Below are positions 8,072-15,834 of a stretch of DNA of 20,545 nt, piece by piece. The first letter of the stretch is position 1; each line of letters starts with the position of its first letter. The notes under the pieces are model-generated. The model did not search any database. It saw only the letters and a program-made list of their open reading frames with translations, and was not told where the DNA came from. Both the position numbers and the translations under genes were made by a program. The DNA is from JBFXAM01 sp050184295 (lineage in GTDB: Bacteria > Planctomycetota > Phycisphaerae > UBA1845 > Fen-1342), in contig JBFXAM010000078.1 in NCBI GenBank assembly GCA_050184295.1, positions 1 through 20,545 on the forward strand. The letters run 5' to 3'.

Positions 8072-9538
8072 TCAGGGTGACGTGGGCTTGGTGGGTGCGG
8101 GTTGCTCCGGCGTCGACTTCGGCGCCGCCGCAGGCTTGCTGTCACCTGACGACGTGGCGGGCTTTGGGCTTTGCGGCTTGGCCGCACCCGTGCTCGCAGC
8201 GGCCGTGATCGCGACGGGCGGGGGAATGTCGCCGGGCGGCGCCTCCTTGCGCTGGGCGCGCGTAGGCAGCCGGTCGAGTTGGCGCTTCATTTGCTGGAAG
8301 AGGCGTTCGAGCTCGGACTGTTCCTTGGCGACGACGGCCTTGACGGCCGCGTCGGCGGGACCGCCTTCGCCACCCTGGTGGGTGCGCTGGACGCTCTTGG
8401 CGCGTTCGGCGTAGCGTTTGGTAATGGTGTCGGCGCGGGGCTTGACTTCGTCGTAGAGCGTCCAAGCGCGCTGCTGCTGGTCGGCGTTGAGCTTGAACTT
8501 GTCGACGAACGCGCGCACATAGCGCGCCCACGGATCGTCCGCGCCCGGGTTCGAGCCGCCCGCCGCAGGCGTGCCCTTCGGACCCGCGGCGGGAGTTCCC
8601 TGCGGACCGCCGGCGGCCGGCCCCGCGGCGCCGGGTGGCGAAACACTGCCCGGGTTTGGCGTCGCCACGGCCACCGGCGGCGCTGTCGGGGACGCCGGCT
8701 GCGAAGGCTTGGCCGCGGGACGCTGGCCCGGCGAAGCGGCGGCGTTTGGATTCGACGCCGTTCGCGGCTCGGCGCCCGCTGCGGGCACGTCGCCGCCCAT
8801 CTGGATTGGGTCGTGATCGAGGCCCCATTGCTCGGGCTTCCACTCGCCGCGGGCCCATGATTGCCGCATCTTGTCGATCGTGCCGAGCCGGCGGTGAGCG
8901 GCATCGAGGTCGGTGCGCACGAGTTGCTGCTGCTGGGGATCGAGTTGCTTGTTGAACTCGTCCGCGACGCGTTGCATCGCGCCCTTGGCCTCGTCAAACA
9001 CGGGTCCGGCCTGCTGGGTCCAGCGCGCCACCTGATCCGGCGTGAACGGCTCGCCGGCGGCGCGCGTCTGGATCGCCTCCAGCGCGTAGCCGAGGATTCG
9101 ACCGGAGTGTTTCACAAAGACGGCGTTGGATTCGCGTGCGATCAATCGCCGGAGCGACTGCTCCTGGTTCTCATCCAGCAGGTAGCGGTCGCTGAAGAGG
9201 TTGATGAACGTGTCGAAGCGCTGCTGAATCGCGAGCGGCGGGAGCGACTCGACTTCGCGAATGACCTCGAGCGAGAACCGGTCGGACTCGCTGTTCCACT
9301 GGTTGCGCTCGTAGACGCGCTCGACGGCGTTGATCATCAGCCCGTAATGCTCCTCCCACGGGCCGAGATCCTGGAACCCGCGCAGGAGCTTGCCGAGGTT
9401 CTCGACGAGCGTGCGCTGCGTGTCGCGGTCGGGCGCGTCGACGGCGCGTTCGGCGGCGCGCTGCGACTCGCGCGTCGGCGCGTCGGGAGCATCCTGCGGG
9501 ACCATCGCGAGCACGAGCAAGACAAAGAACGCTTTCAT
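8072..9538 (-). CDS. Exported Ala/Pro-rich protein of unknown function
   Basis: 488 aa from ATG 9538, with AGGAAGG just upstream. The N-terminus (MKAFFVLLVLAMV) is a short signal-like hydrophobic segment, so export is likely. Residues 20-240 are helical and rich in charged residues and Gln; 250-335 are a Pro/Ala/Gly linker with a GTPAAGPKGTPAAGG repeat; 336-432 are helical again; 433-488 are a Pro/Ala/Lys tail. Four short motifs, LDENQ (121-125), FTPDQ (165-169), LDPQQ (199-203) and LNADQ (350-354), recall the LTxxQ motif of Spy/CpxP-type periplasmic helical proteins. The resemblance is weak and I do not assign the family. It is divergent from purQ (123 bp) and convergent with the amidase (101 bp). 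Confidence 0.75.
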   Translation of the reverse strand: MKAFFVLLVLAMVPQDAPDAPTRESQRAAERAVDAPDRDTQRTLVENLGKLLRGFQDLGPWEEHYGLMINAVERVYERNQWNSESDRFSLEVIREVESLPPLAIQQRFDTFINLFSDRYLLDENQEQSLRRLIARESNAVFVKHSGRILGYALEAIQTRAAGEPFTPDQVARWTQQAGPVFDEAKGAMQRVADEFNKQLDPQQQQLVRTDLDAAHRRLGTIDKMRQSWARGEWKPEQWGLDHDPIQMGGDVPAAGAEPRTASNPNAAASPGQRPAAKPSQPASPTAPPVAVATPNPGSVSPPGAAGPAAGGPQGTPAAGPKGTPAAGGSNPGADDPWARYVRAFVDKFKLNADQQQRAWTLYDEVKPRADTITKRYAERAKSVQRTHQGGEGGPADAAVKAVVAKEQSELERLFQQMKRQLDRLPTRAQRKEAPPGDIPPPVAITAAASTGAAKPQSPKPATSSGDSKPAAAPKSTPEQPAPTKPTSP

Positions 9539-9551
9539 GTTCCTTCCTGGT

Positions 9552-9580
9552 GAGACAAACGGTTCGTCGCCCGGTAGATT
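9552..9580 (+). promoter_or_regulatory. Putative promoter of purQ
   Basis: GAGACA (9552-9557), a 17-bp spacer and TAGATT (9575-9580). This gives a leader of about 75 nt that contains the short hairpin at 9597-9611. Weak -10; read by eye. Confidence 0.3.
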
Positions 9581-9596
9581 GTTGAGGATCGGCGGG

Positions 9597-9611
9597 CCCG
9601 CTTCAAGCGGG
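9597..9611. repeat. Short palindrome in the purQ leader
   Basis: CCCGCT (9597-9602) pairs with AGCGGG (9606-9611) around a TCA loop. It may be a hairpin in the purQ leader or a stray copy of the genome's short palindromes. No T-run follows it. Confidence 0.3.
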
Positions 9612-9661
9612 AGGATTCACGTCAGGCGGGAATCCGGCGTTTGGACCGCGGGAAGAGGGTT

Positions 9662-10441
9662 ATGGCGGACGTTCGCGTCCTGATTCTGTGCGCCGCGGGC
9701 ACCAATTGCGACGCCGAAACCGAGTTCGCGTGGCGATCGGTCGGCGCCTGCCCGGAGCGCGTGCACATCCGGCGGCTGGCCGGCGCGCCGGGGTTGCTGG
9801 ACCAATTCCAGATTCTCACGATCCCGGGGGGATTCAGCTACGGCGACGACGTTTCCGCGGGCCGCATTTTCGCGGCGCAGATCGAGCGCGGCGTGCGCGA
9901 CGATGTGCAGCGCTTCGTGGACACCGGCCGGCTCGTGCTGGGCATCTGCAACGGGTTTCAGGTGCTGGTGAAGGCCGGGATGCTGCCGGTTTCGACGCCG
10001 AACGTCGCCGATCGGTCGTGCACGATCGCCGACAACGCGCCGCCAGGCTTTCAGGATCGCTGGATCGCGTTGCGGGCTGAGAGCGGGCGGTGTCCATTTC
10101 TGCGGCGCGGACGCGTGTATGAAATGCCCATCGCGCACGGCGAGGGGCGCGTCGTGTTTCGCGACGCCGCGGCGCTCGACGCCGCGGAGCGCGGCGGGCG
10201 CGTGGCGTTGCGCTACGTGCCGGCGCCCAACGATCGCGGGGACGACCGCCCGCACAACCCCAACGGCAGCCAGAGCGACATCGCGGGCTTGTGCGACGAG
10301 ACCGGGCGCATTCTGGGGCTGATGCCGCACCCGGAGCGCGCGTTGGTCGCAACGCAGCATCCGAACTGCGCGTCGCGCGGGGCGTGCGAGGCGGGCGACG
10401 GGCGGATGATGTTTGAAGACGCGGTCGGCTGTTTTCGTTGA
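9662..10441 (+). CDS. purQ: Phosphoribosylformylglycinamidine synthase, glutaminase subunit PurQ
   Basis: 259 aa from ATG 9662, preceded by GGAAGAGG. A TTG at 9641 in the same frame would add seven residues over that ribosome binding site, so it is rejected. PurQ is a class I glutamine amidotransferase that hydrolyses glutamine and feeds ammonia to PurL, converting FGAR to FGAM in de novo purine synthesis. Visible signs are VLILCAAGTNCDAE at the N-terminus, IPGGFSYGDDVSAGRIFA, the nucleophile Cys96 in LGICNGFQ, and His223-Pro-Glu225 in LMPHPERA. Length is slightly above the usual ~230 aa, in line with longer versions. The partners purL and purS are not in the window. It is followed by the MnmE-like gene, which appears to have its own promoter. 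Confidence 0.93.
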   Translation: MADVRVLILCAAGTNCDAETEFAWRSVGACPERVHIRRLAGAPGLLDQFQILTIPGGFSYGDDVSAGRIFAAQIERGVRDDVQRFVDTGRLVLGICNGFQVLVKAGMLPVSTPNVADRSCTIADNAPPGFQDRWIALRAESGRCPFLRRGRVYEMPIAHGEGRVVFRDAAALDAAERGGRVALRYVPAPNDRGDDRPHNPNGSQSDIAGLCDETGRILGLMPHPERALVATQHPNCASRGACEAGDGRMMFEDAVGCFR

Positions 10442-10465
10442 CGCGCGTTTCGGGGGGCGTGCGGA

Positions 10466-10488
10466 CCGCGGCCGCGGCCGCGGCCGCG
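10466..10488. repeat. CCGCGG tandem simple repeat
   Basis: Nearly four tandem copies of the self-complementary hexamer CCGCGG, between purQ and the MnmE-like gene. It is a low-complexity, likely structured spacer that could also vary in copy number. Confidence 0.6.
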
Positions 10489-10538
10489 CACTCGCCGTCG
10501 GTACGCGGCGCGCATCGATGGTGCGTTCGGCGAGTGCG
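10487..10538. promoter_or_regulatory. 11-bp inverted repeat over the mnmE-like promoter
   Basis: CGCACTCGCCG (10487-10497) and its exact reverse complement CGGCGAGTGCG (10528-10538) are separated by 30 bp. The right arm overlaps the -35 box and spacer of the predicted promoter, so it could be an operator or a long hairpin. GC-rich DNA makes chance repeats common. Confidence 0.35.
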
Positions 10539-10554
10539 GCGGCCTGAGTACAAT
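10526..10554 (+). promoter_or_regulatory. Putative promoter of the mnmE-like gene
   Basis: TTCGGC (10526-10531), a 17-bp spacer and TACAAT (10549-10554). The -10 box ends 7 bases before ATG 10562 and leaves no room for a Shine-Dalgarno sequence, so the mRNA is probably leaderless. Confidence 0.45.
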
Positions 10555-10561
10555 CGCGCGC

Positions 10562-11842
10562 ATGTGCGCACCGCGGGAACCCAACTCATTCACAGTGCTG
10601 ACCCCGCCGGGGCCGGCGGCGATCGCCGTGGTGCGGCTTGCGGGATCCGCGGTGGCCGCGTTTCTCGCGCAACACGTGCGTTTGCGCCGGGCGCGCGGGG
10701 CCGCGAGCCGCGCCGAGGACTGGGGCGACGAGCGCGTTGGCTCCGTTCGTCGGGCAGCGCTGCTCGATGCCGATGGTGCGCCGCTGGACGACGTTCTCCT
10801 CTCGGTTCATGGCGTCGGGCCGGCGCTGGATGTGCGGCTCCACCTTCACGGCAGCCCGCCGGTGGTGGGTCGGGTCGCCGAGTTGGCGCGGGCAGCCGGG
10901 TTTCGGATCGACGGGCCGGAGGAGCTTGTCCGATCGTCGGAAGCGCCGTTTCGGGGCGCGGCGCCGGCGGACAGCGGCGGTGGTGTGAGCTTTTGGCCGG
11001 CCACGGACGCGCTGGAGCGTGAGGCGTTCGCGCTCGCGCCGCGGATGCTGACGGAACGCGGGGCGCGCTGGTTGTTGGCTCAGCCGGCGCGGCTTCGCGC
11101 GGCGATCGACGCGCTGCGGCGCTGCGGTGCGTCGGAGGACGCGCGCGCGACCTGCGCGGCGATCGCACGGCGGCGGTGCATCGTCGACTGGTTCACGGCG
11201 CCGCTGCGGATAGCCATTGTCGGCCCGCCGAACGCCGGAAAGAGCACGCTGACGAACGCGATGGCGCAGCAATCGGTCAGCCTCGTGTCGCCGACGCCGG
11301 GCACGACGCGCGACTGGATCGAGGCGCCCGGCGAGCTCGACGGATTCCCGGCGTTGTGGATCGACACGGCCGGATTGCGGCACACGCACGACGAATTGGA
11401 GGCCGCGGGTATCGCTCGGACGCGGCGGGTGCTCGCGGGTTGTGACGCGAGCGTGGTGTTGCTCGACGGCGGCGCCGCGGCGGAAGGGACGCGGCGCGAG
11501 TTTTGCGCGCACTATCGCGACCTCGCACCATCGATCGTTGTGCTCAACAAGGCGGATTCCGCCGACGCGGGCGAACTCGCCCGGGCGGCGGAGACCGTGC
11601 CCACCGGCTGGCGGGAACTCGTGATCGCGATCTCGGCGGCCCGCGGCGAGGGCTTGGACCGGCTGACGGACCGGCTGGTGGCTGCGAAGCGATCGGCCGC
11701 GCGCGTGCTGACGTCGACGGGGCGGATGGACGATGCACCGGCCGCGTATACGGATCGCCACGTCCGATACTTCATGGGCATGGCGAACGCGACGGACGAC
11801 GGATGCATTCAAACGTCTATTGACTCGTTATTATTGGACTGA
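10562..11842 (+). CDS. Degenerate MnmE/TrmE-like GTPase
   Basis: 426 aa. The N-terminus (SFTVLTPPGPAAIAVVRLAG) resembles the start of MnmE, the tRNA wobble-uridine modification GTPase, and RLHLHGSPPVV aligns with its IHCHGG block. The G domain is complete by eye: GPPNAGKST (G1, Lys227), GTTRDW (G2), DTAG (G3, Asp268), NKAD (G4, Asn329) and SAARGEG (G5). Against canonical MnmE (about 450 aa), the GEFTKRAFLNG-type block is missing, the helical domain is shortened, and the C-terminus ends in CIQTSIDSLLLD without the terminal C-[IL]-G-K motif needed for catalysis. GTP binding is therefore expected, but tRNA modification is doubtful. It could be a paralogue with a new role or a decaying copy. ATG 10562 lies just after a -10 box. 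It follows purQ by 120 bp. Confidence 0.8.
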   Translation: MCAPREPNSFTVLTPPGPAAIAVVRLAGSAVAAFLAQHVRLRRARGAASRAEDWGDERVGSVRRAALLDADGAPLDDVLLSVHGVGPALDVRLHLHGSPPVVGRVAELARAAGFRIDGPEELVRSSEAPFRGAAPADSGGGVSFWPATDALEREAFALAPRMLTERGARWLLAQPARLRAAIDALRRCGASEDARATCAAIARRRCIVDWFTAPLRIAIVGPPNAGKSTLTNAMAQQSVSLVSPTPGTTRDWIEAPGELDGFPALWIDTAGLRHTHDELEAAGIARTRRVLAGCDASVVLLDGGAAAEGTRREFCAHYRDLAPSIVVLNKADSADAGELARAAETVPTGWRELVIAISAARGEGLDRLTDRLVAAKRSAARVLTSTGRMDDAPAAYTDRHVRYFMGMANATDDGCIQTSIDSLLLD

Positions 11843-11868
11843 CAACGTGCGGGCGCGCGCGGGTCGCA

Positions 11869-11898
11869 TTGCCGGCGCGCGGTCGCTGCCGATATAGT
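11869..11898 (+). promoter_or_regulatory. Putative promoter of the CorC-like gene
   Basis: TTGCCG (11869-11874), an 18-bp spacer and TATAGT (11893-11898). The TTG that opens the longest version of the downstream ORF is part of this -35 box, which argues for a start farther downstream. Confidence 0.4.
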
Positions 11899-11970
11899 CC
11901 ACACGGGCGGCGGTCCATTGCCCGGTGCAACGCGCCGGCGCCGTCCGCACCGCATCTTCGGAAGCTGTGC

Positions 11971-13242
11971 TTGCTGCTCACGCTGGGCCTGGTCGCGCTG
12001 GTCGGCCTGACCCTCTACATCTCGACGCTGACGCTCGTGCTGCGGTCGTATTCGCGCTCCGCGGTCGCCGACGAACTGGACGGTGGCCACGAAAGCGCGT
12101 GGCTCGCGTGGCTTGACCGTCACGAAAGCACGCTGCAATTAGTCGCCGGCTTCGTGCGGACGCTGTTGATCCTCGCGGTGCTGTTGGCGGGCTGCGCCTG
12201 GTACATGGTTCGCATTGAAGCGCGGATCGACCTGGCGCCGGCGGTAGTTCCGGTGCTGGCCGTCGTCGCGGGGCTCGCGGTCTTCGCGATCGGCGTGCCG
12301 CACGCGCTGGCGCGCTACGCGGGCGAGTCGATTCTCGCAGCCAGCCTGCCCGCGCTCGCGGGGCTCCGCTGGGTGCTGTGGCCGGTCGCGCAGGCGCTGC
12401 ACGGCGTCGAGTTCGTGGTGCGGCGTCTGCTGGGTGTGACGGCGGACCAGGAGCCGGATCAGGTGGAGCGGATCGAGCAGGAGGTGCTCGACGCGGTGAG
12501 CGGCGGCGAGTTTCACGGCGCGGTCGACGAAGAGCAGAAGGAAATGATCCAGTCGATCTTCCGGCTCAATCAAACGACCGTGAGCGCGATCATGACGCCG
12601 CGGACGGACATTTACGGCGTGCGTGCGGACGCGTCGCTGGCGGAAGCGCGTGGGGTCGTGATTGACTCGGCCCACTCGCGGGTCCCGGTGTTCGAGGGGT
12701 CGATCGACCACGTGGTGGGTGTGCTGTATGCAAAGGATCTGCTGAAGCTGGAGCCGGGCGAGCCGTTCGACGCCCGGCGGATCATGCGGAATGCGCCGTA
12801 CGTGCCGGCGACCAAGACGATCGACGCGTTGCTGAACGAGTTTCGGGCGGCGAAAGTGCAGATCGCAATCGTGCTGGATGAGTATGGAGGCACGGCGGGG
12901 CTGGTGACGATCGAGGACATTCTCGAGGAGCTGGTGGGCGAGATCGACGACGAGTATGACCAGCCGGCGGCGCCGACGCTGCGGCGCGTGGACGACGAGA
13001 CGATCGAGGTGGACGCGCGGGTGCACGTCAGCGAGGTGAACGAGGAACTCGGCATCGCGCTGCCCGAAGACGCCGATTACGAGACCATCGGGGGGTATGT
13101 CTGCACGACGCTGGGGCGGATTCCGGCGGCGGGGGACGAGTTCACGCGCGCCAATGTGCGTTTCGAGGTGCTCGACGCCGAGCCGCGAAAAGTAAATCGC
13201 GTGCGGATTCGGTTTCTGCGCGAGGCGCAGCCGGCGAGCTGA
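11971..13242 (+). CDS. CorC/HlyC family (CNNM-type) CBS-domain membrane protein
   Basis: 423 aa from TTG 11971, preceded by GGAAG at 6 bases. The frame extends to TTG 11869, but that codon lies inside a predicted -35 box and would put a Pro/Arg-rich tail before the first membrane helix. Numbering is from 11971. Hydrophobic segments at about 2-24, 59-79, 90-110 and 120-140 form a DUF21/CNNM-type membrane domain. A soluble part follows: the linker EEQKEMIQSIFRLNQTTVSAIM with MTPRTDI at its end, a CBS pair (about 207-325) with AHSRVPVFEG, then DEYGGTAGLVTIEDILEELV, and a C-terminal CorC_HlyC domain (about 335-417). CNNM/CorC proteins take part in Mg2+ export; the name hemolysin C is historical. 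The actual ion is inferred. It is convergent with the kinase gene, 29 bp away. Confidence 0.87.
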   Translation: MLLTLGLVALVGLTLYISTLTLVLRSYSRSAVADELDGGHESAWLAWLDRHESTLQLVAGFVRTLLILAVLLAGCAWYMVRIEARIDLAPAVVPVLAVVAGLAVFAIGVPHALARYAGESILAASLPALAGLRWVLWPVAQALHGVEFVVRRLLGVTADQEPDQVERIEQEVLDAVSGGEFHGAVDEEQKEMIQSIFRLNQTTVSAIMTPRTDIYGVRADASLAEARGVVIDSAHSRVPVFEGSIDHVVGVLYAKDLLKLEPGEPFDARRIMRNAPYVPATKTIDALLNEFRAAKVQIAIVLDEYGGTAGLVTIEDILEELVGEIDDEYDQPAAPTLRRVDDETIEVDARVHVSEVNEELGIALPEDADYETIGGYVCTTLGRIPAAGDEFTRANVRFEVLDAEPRKVNRVRIRFLREAQPAS

Positions 13243-13271
13243 GCGTCGCAGGGCGGTTCCGCGGCGGTCCA

Positions 13272-15617
13272 TCAGCGCGTGGGCGCGACCAGCGTCGATG
13301 AGACCGTCGAGGGGTCGGTCTTCCAGACCGGGCCGGGCGCCAGCGACTGCTGCCGGCGACGGATCGTCTCCGCGAGCAGCGCCGGCCCGCCGCAAGTCAG
13401 CAGCGCCCCCGCGGCGATCAGTCCTTCAAGCACGGCCCGGTCGCTCACCTGAAGGGCGGCGTAGCCCGTCACCGCGAGTCCGATGGTCGCGACGAGAACG
13501 CAGAGCGCGGCCAGCACGCGTGGCGCGAGCCGGGCTGTGAGCGCGCTGCCCGCGGCGGCCAACAGCGCGGCGGCAGCGCACCAGCCCATGGCGCGGAGCG
13601 CGATCGCCGGCCGCGTGAGGCGCTGCTCAATCGTCCGCAGCAGCAGGGCTTCGATGGCGGCGGCGTGAACCTGGCAGCCATGCAGCGCACGGCCCTGGGC
13701 ATCCACCATCTGGTCGATGTTGGGAAGGAGTTGTCCGACGAGCACGGCGCGTCCGGCGAACCAGCGGCGGAGCTGTTCGTCGTCGGCTTGCAGCACGGCT
13801 TCGTAGGGGATCATGCGTTCGCGCCAACGTTGCGGATCGCGGGCCGGGACGGACGCATTCACGAGTCGGTCGCTGGCGGAGTAGCCCTCGATGGGCGCGG
13901 GTTGGGCGCGGTCGAAGATCGGCAGCTCGTCGGTCTCGGTGTGCCAGCGAGCTTCGCCGGGGGCGGCGGAGCGCTTCTGGTAGCGAAGTTCGATGTGTTG
14001 CTCGCCGATCACGAGCTGCGGGTCGGCGTGGGGGAACTGGAACGCCGCCAGGGTGGCGAGCGCGAGGCTCGGGACCGGCGGGCCGAAGCCGCGGACCAGC
14101 GCGAGGGGCACGACGTAGCTGTCGCGGCGCGAGTTGGGATTTGCGGCGATCAGCAGTCCGGCGCCCCGGACGGCGGCGCGGATGGCCGGCGCGACGCGCG
14201 GCTCGTTGTTCACGTCAAAGTCGCGACTGCCGACGATCACCGGAGCCTGTAGCGCGCGCGTGCCGGCAACGAATGCGGGATCGAACGCGGCGTGCTCATC
14301 CGGGAAATAGTAATCCCACGCGACGACGCGTGGCTGGCCGCGCGCGAGGCGCTCCATGAATCGGCCGTGCAGGAGGCGCCAGCTCTTGGTATTGGCGGCG
14401 TCGAGTCCGGGGAGGTCGGGACCGATGCGGCCCGCGCGGATCGCGTCGCGCGTGTCGCCGGTAAAGCCGACCAGCACCACCGGCTCCCCGCGCGAGTGGG
14501 CCGCGGGCGTGTGGTCGATCTTCAGGGCCCAGATGAACTGCGCCATCGCGAGCGCGACGCCCGCGACGAGCACGCCGCGCACCGCGAACGGGTGTTGGTG
14601 TAGCGCGTACGCGGCGCCGCGCGCGAAGCGATACCCGAACGGCGCATGTTCGCGGGCGGCGACGGGGCCGGATGCGAGATAGCTGTCGAGGTCGGCGATG
14701 AGCGCGGCGCAGTCGGCGTAGCGGCGCGCGGGATCGGTGGCAACGCAGCGGGTAATGACCGCGGCCAGGTCGGCGGAGCGGTCGACGCCGCGGTCGCGAA
14801 AGACGAGTGCGAGGCGGTCGGTGTGGCTGGCGAACCGCGCGGGGTCGCCGGTGATGCAGTGAAACAGCAAGGCTCCGAGCGCATAGACATCCGCCCGTGC
14901 GTCGACCGCAAGCCCCGCGGCCTGCTCGGGCGCGATGTAACCGAACGTGCCGATCATGCCCTCGCCGGGCCGGGCGTCGTGCGCATCGGCGGGTTCGTCC
15001 GGCAACCCGAGACGCTTGGCGATGCCAAAGTCCACGATGCACGGGTGACCGTCGGCGTCGACGAGGATGTTCTGCGGCTTGAGATCGCGGTGCACCACGC
15101 CGCAGGAATGGGCGTAACCCACCGCCGCGGCGACATCGCGCAGCACGCGCAGCCGCGTCACGAGCGGCGATTGGTGGATCGTGAAGTAATCGTCGAGCTG
15201 GCGGCCCTCGACGAATTCCATGGTGTAGTACGGCGGCGATCCGCCGAGATTCGCCGAGTAGAGGGTCGCGATATTGGGGTGGCGAAGCTGCGCGATCAGG
15301 CGCACTTCGTTCTCGAAATACGCGGTTCGGAGCGGCGTGGTTCCGAAGTGGACCTTGAGGGCCTCGACGCGCTGGGCCTGATGGTTGATCGCCTTGTACA
15401 CGACACCGAAGCCGCCTTTGCCGACCTGTTCGAGCACGGTGTAATTGCGGACTTGCGGGAACCAGGCGCTGGTGAGGCGGCGAAAGACGGTTCGGCAGCT
15501 CTCGCAGCGTTCGAGGTGTCGGTGGAGCGCGGCGCGCTGTGCGGGGTCGTGGCGGTCGTGGGCGAGGGCTTCGACCGACTCGCGCACGGCGCAGGCTGGA
15601 GCGGGCTTGGCGGGCAT
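13272..15617 (-). CDS. Membrane Ser/Thr protein kinase with CHASE2 sensor domain
   Basis: 781 aa from ATG 15617, preceded by AAGGA at 5 bases. The frame runs further upstream, but those starts lie before the TATAAT box or overlap the divergent gene. Domains: a zinc-finger-like motif His34-x3-Cys38-x2-Cys41 like that of anti-sigma factors; a PknB-type kinase (59 to about 320) with GKGGFG (66-71), Lys88, HRDLKPQN (Asp178), DFG (Asp196) and APE (229-231), all intact; a membrane helix (345-366); a CHASE2 domain (about 375-655) with VVLVGFTGDT, VVAWDYYFPD and VLVGQLLPNIDQ; and three C-terminal membrane helices (about 672-748). The kinase should be cytoplasmic, with CHASE2 outside sensing an unknown signal. 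In many CHASE2 proteins the sensor precedes the catalytic domain; here the order is reversed. It is divergent from the glycogen debranching gene, but a link is not shown. Confidence 0.92.
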   Translation of the reverse strand: MPAKPAPACAVRESVEALAHDRHDPAQRAALHRHLERCESCRTVFRRLTSAWFPQVRNYTVLEQVGKGGFGVVYKAINHQAQRVEALKVHFGTTPLRTAYFENEVRLIAQLRHPNIATLYSANLGGSPPYYTMEFVEGRQLDDYFTIHQSPLVTRLRVLRDVAAAVGYAHSCGVVHRDLKPQNILVDADGHPCIVDFGIAKRLGLPDEPADAHDARPGEGMIGTFGYIAPEQAAGLAVDARADVYALGALLFHCITGDPARFASHTDRLALVFRDRGVDRSADLAAVITRCVATDPARRYADCAALIADLDSYLASGPVAAREHAPFGYRFARGAAYALHQHPFAVRGVLVAGVALAMAQFIWALKIDHTPAAHSRGEPVVLVGFTGDTRDAIRAGRIGPDLPGLDAANTKSWRLLHGRFMERLARGQPRVVAWDYYFPDEHAAFDPAFVAGTRALQAPVIVGSRDFDVNNEPRVAPAIRAAVRGAGLLIAANPNSRRDSYVVPLALVRGFGPPVPSLALATLAAFQFPHADPQLVIGEQHIELRYQKRSAAPGEARWHTETDELPIFDRAQPAPIEGYSASDRLVNASVPARDPQRWRERMIPYEAVLQADDEQLRRWFAGRAVLVGQLLPNIDQMVDAQGRALHGCQVHAAAIEALLLRTIEQRLTRPAIALRAMGWCAAAALLAAAGSALTARLAPRVLAALCVLVATIGLAVTGYAALQVSDRAVLEGLIAAGALLTCGGPALLAETIRRRQQSLAPGPVWKTDPSTVSSTLVAPTR

Positions 15618-15672
15618 CGCGATCCTTGCGATGACGCCGGTCCGGTGCGGACCGGTGAACGACCGGACGGGC

Positions 15673-15678
15673 ATTATA
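15673..15678 (-). promoter_or_regulatory. Putative -10 box of the kinase gene
   Basis: A perfect TATAAT on the minus strand. It would give a leader of about 50 nt before ATG 15617. No convincing -35 is seen at 16-19 bp (CAAATC at 17 bp), so the promoter may need an activator. Confidence 0.4.
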
Positions 15679-15834
15679 TCGTGATCGCGGGCGCGGATTT
15701 GCGATCGATGACCGTGACGGTACGCTGGCCGGCGATCCGCGCGGGGCGTGCCCGCACCCCGCTGGGCGCGCGAAGCGATCGCCGGTGGAGGCGCCGGCGT
15801 AACCCGTCGTGCGTGACGAACACCTGAGAGAAGC

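Noticed and set aside
10586..11812. A 408-codon minus-strand ORF opposite the MnmE-like gene
   Set aside because: Arg/His-rich translation without motifs; the plus strand encodes a full set of GTPase motifs.
12139..13395. A 418-codon minus-strand ORF opposite the CorC-like gene
   Set aside because: Antisense shadow; the plus strand has CBS and CorC_HlyC signatures.
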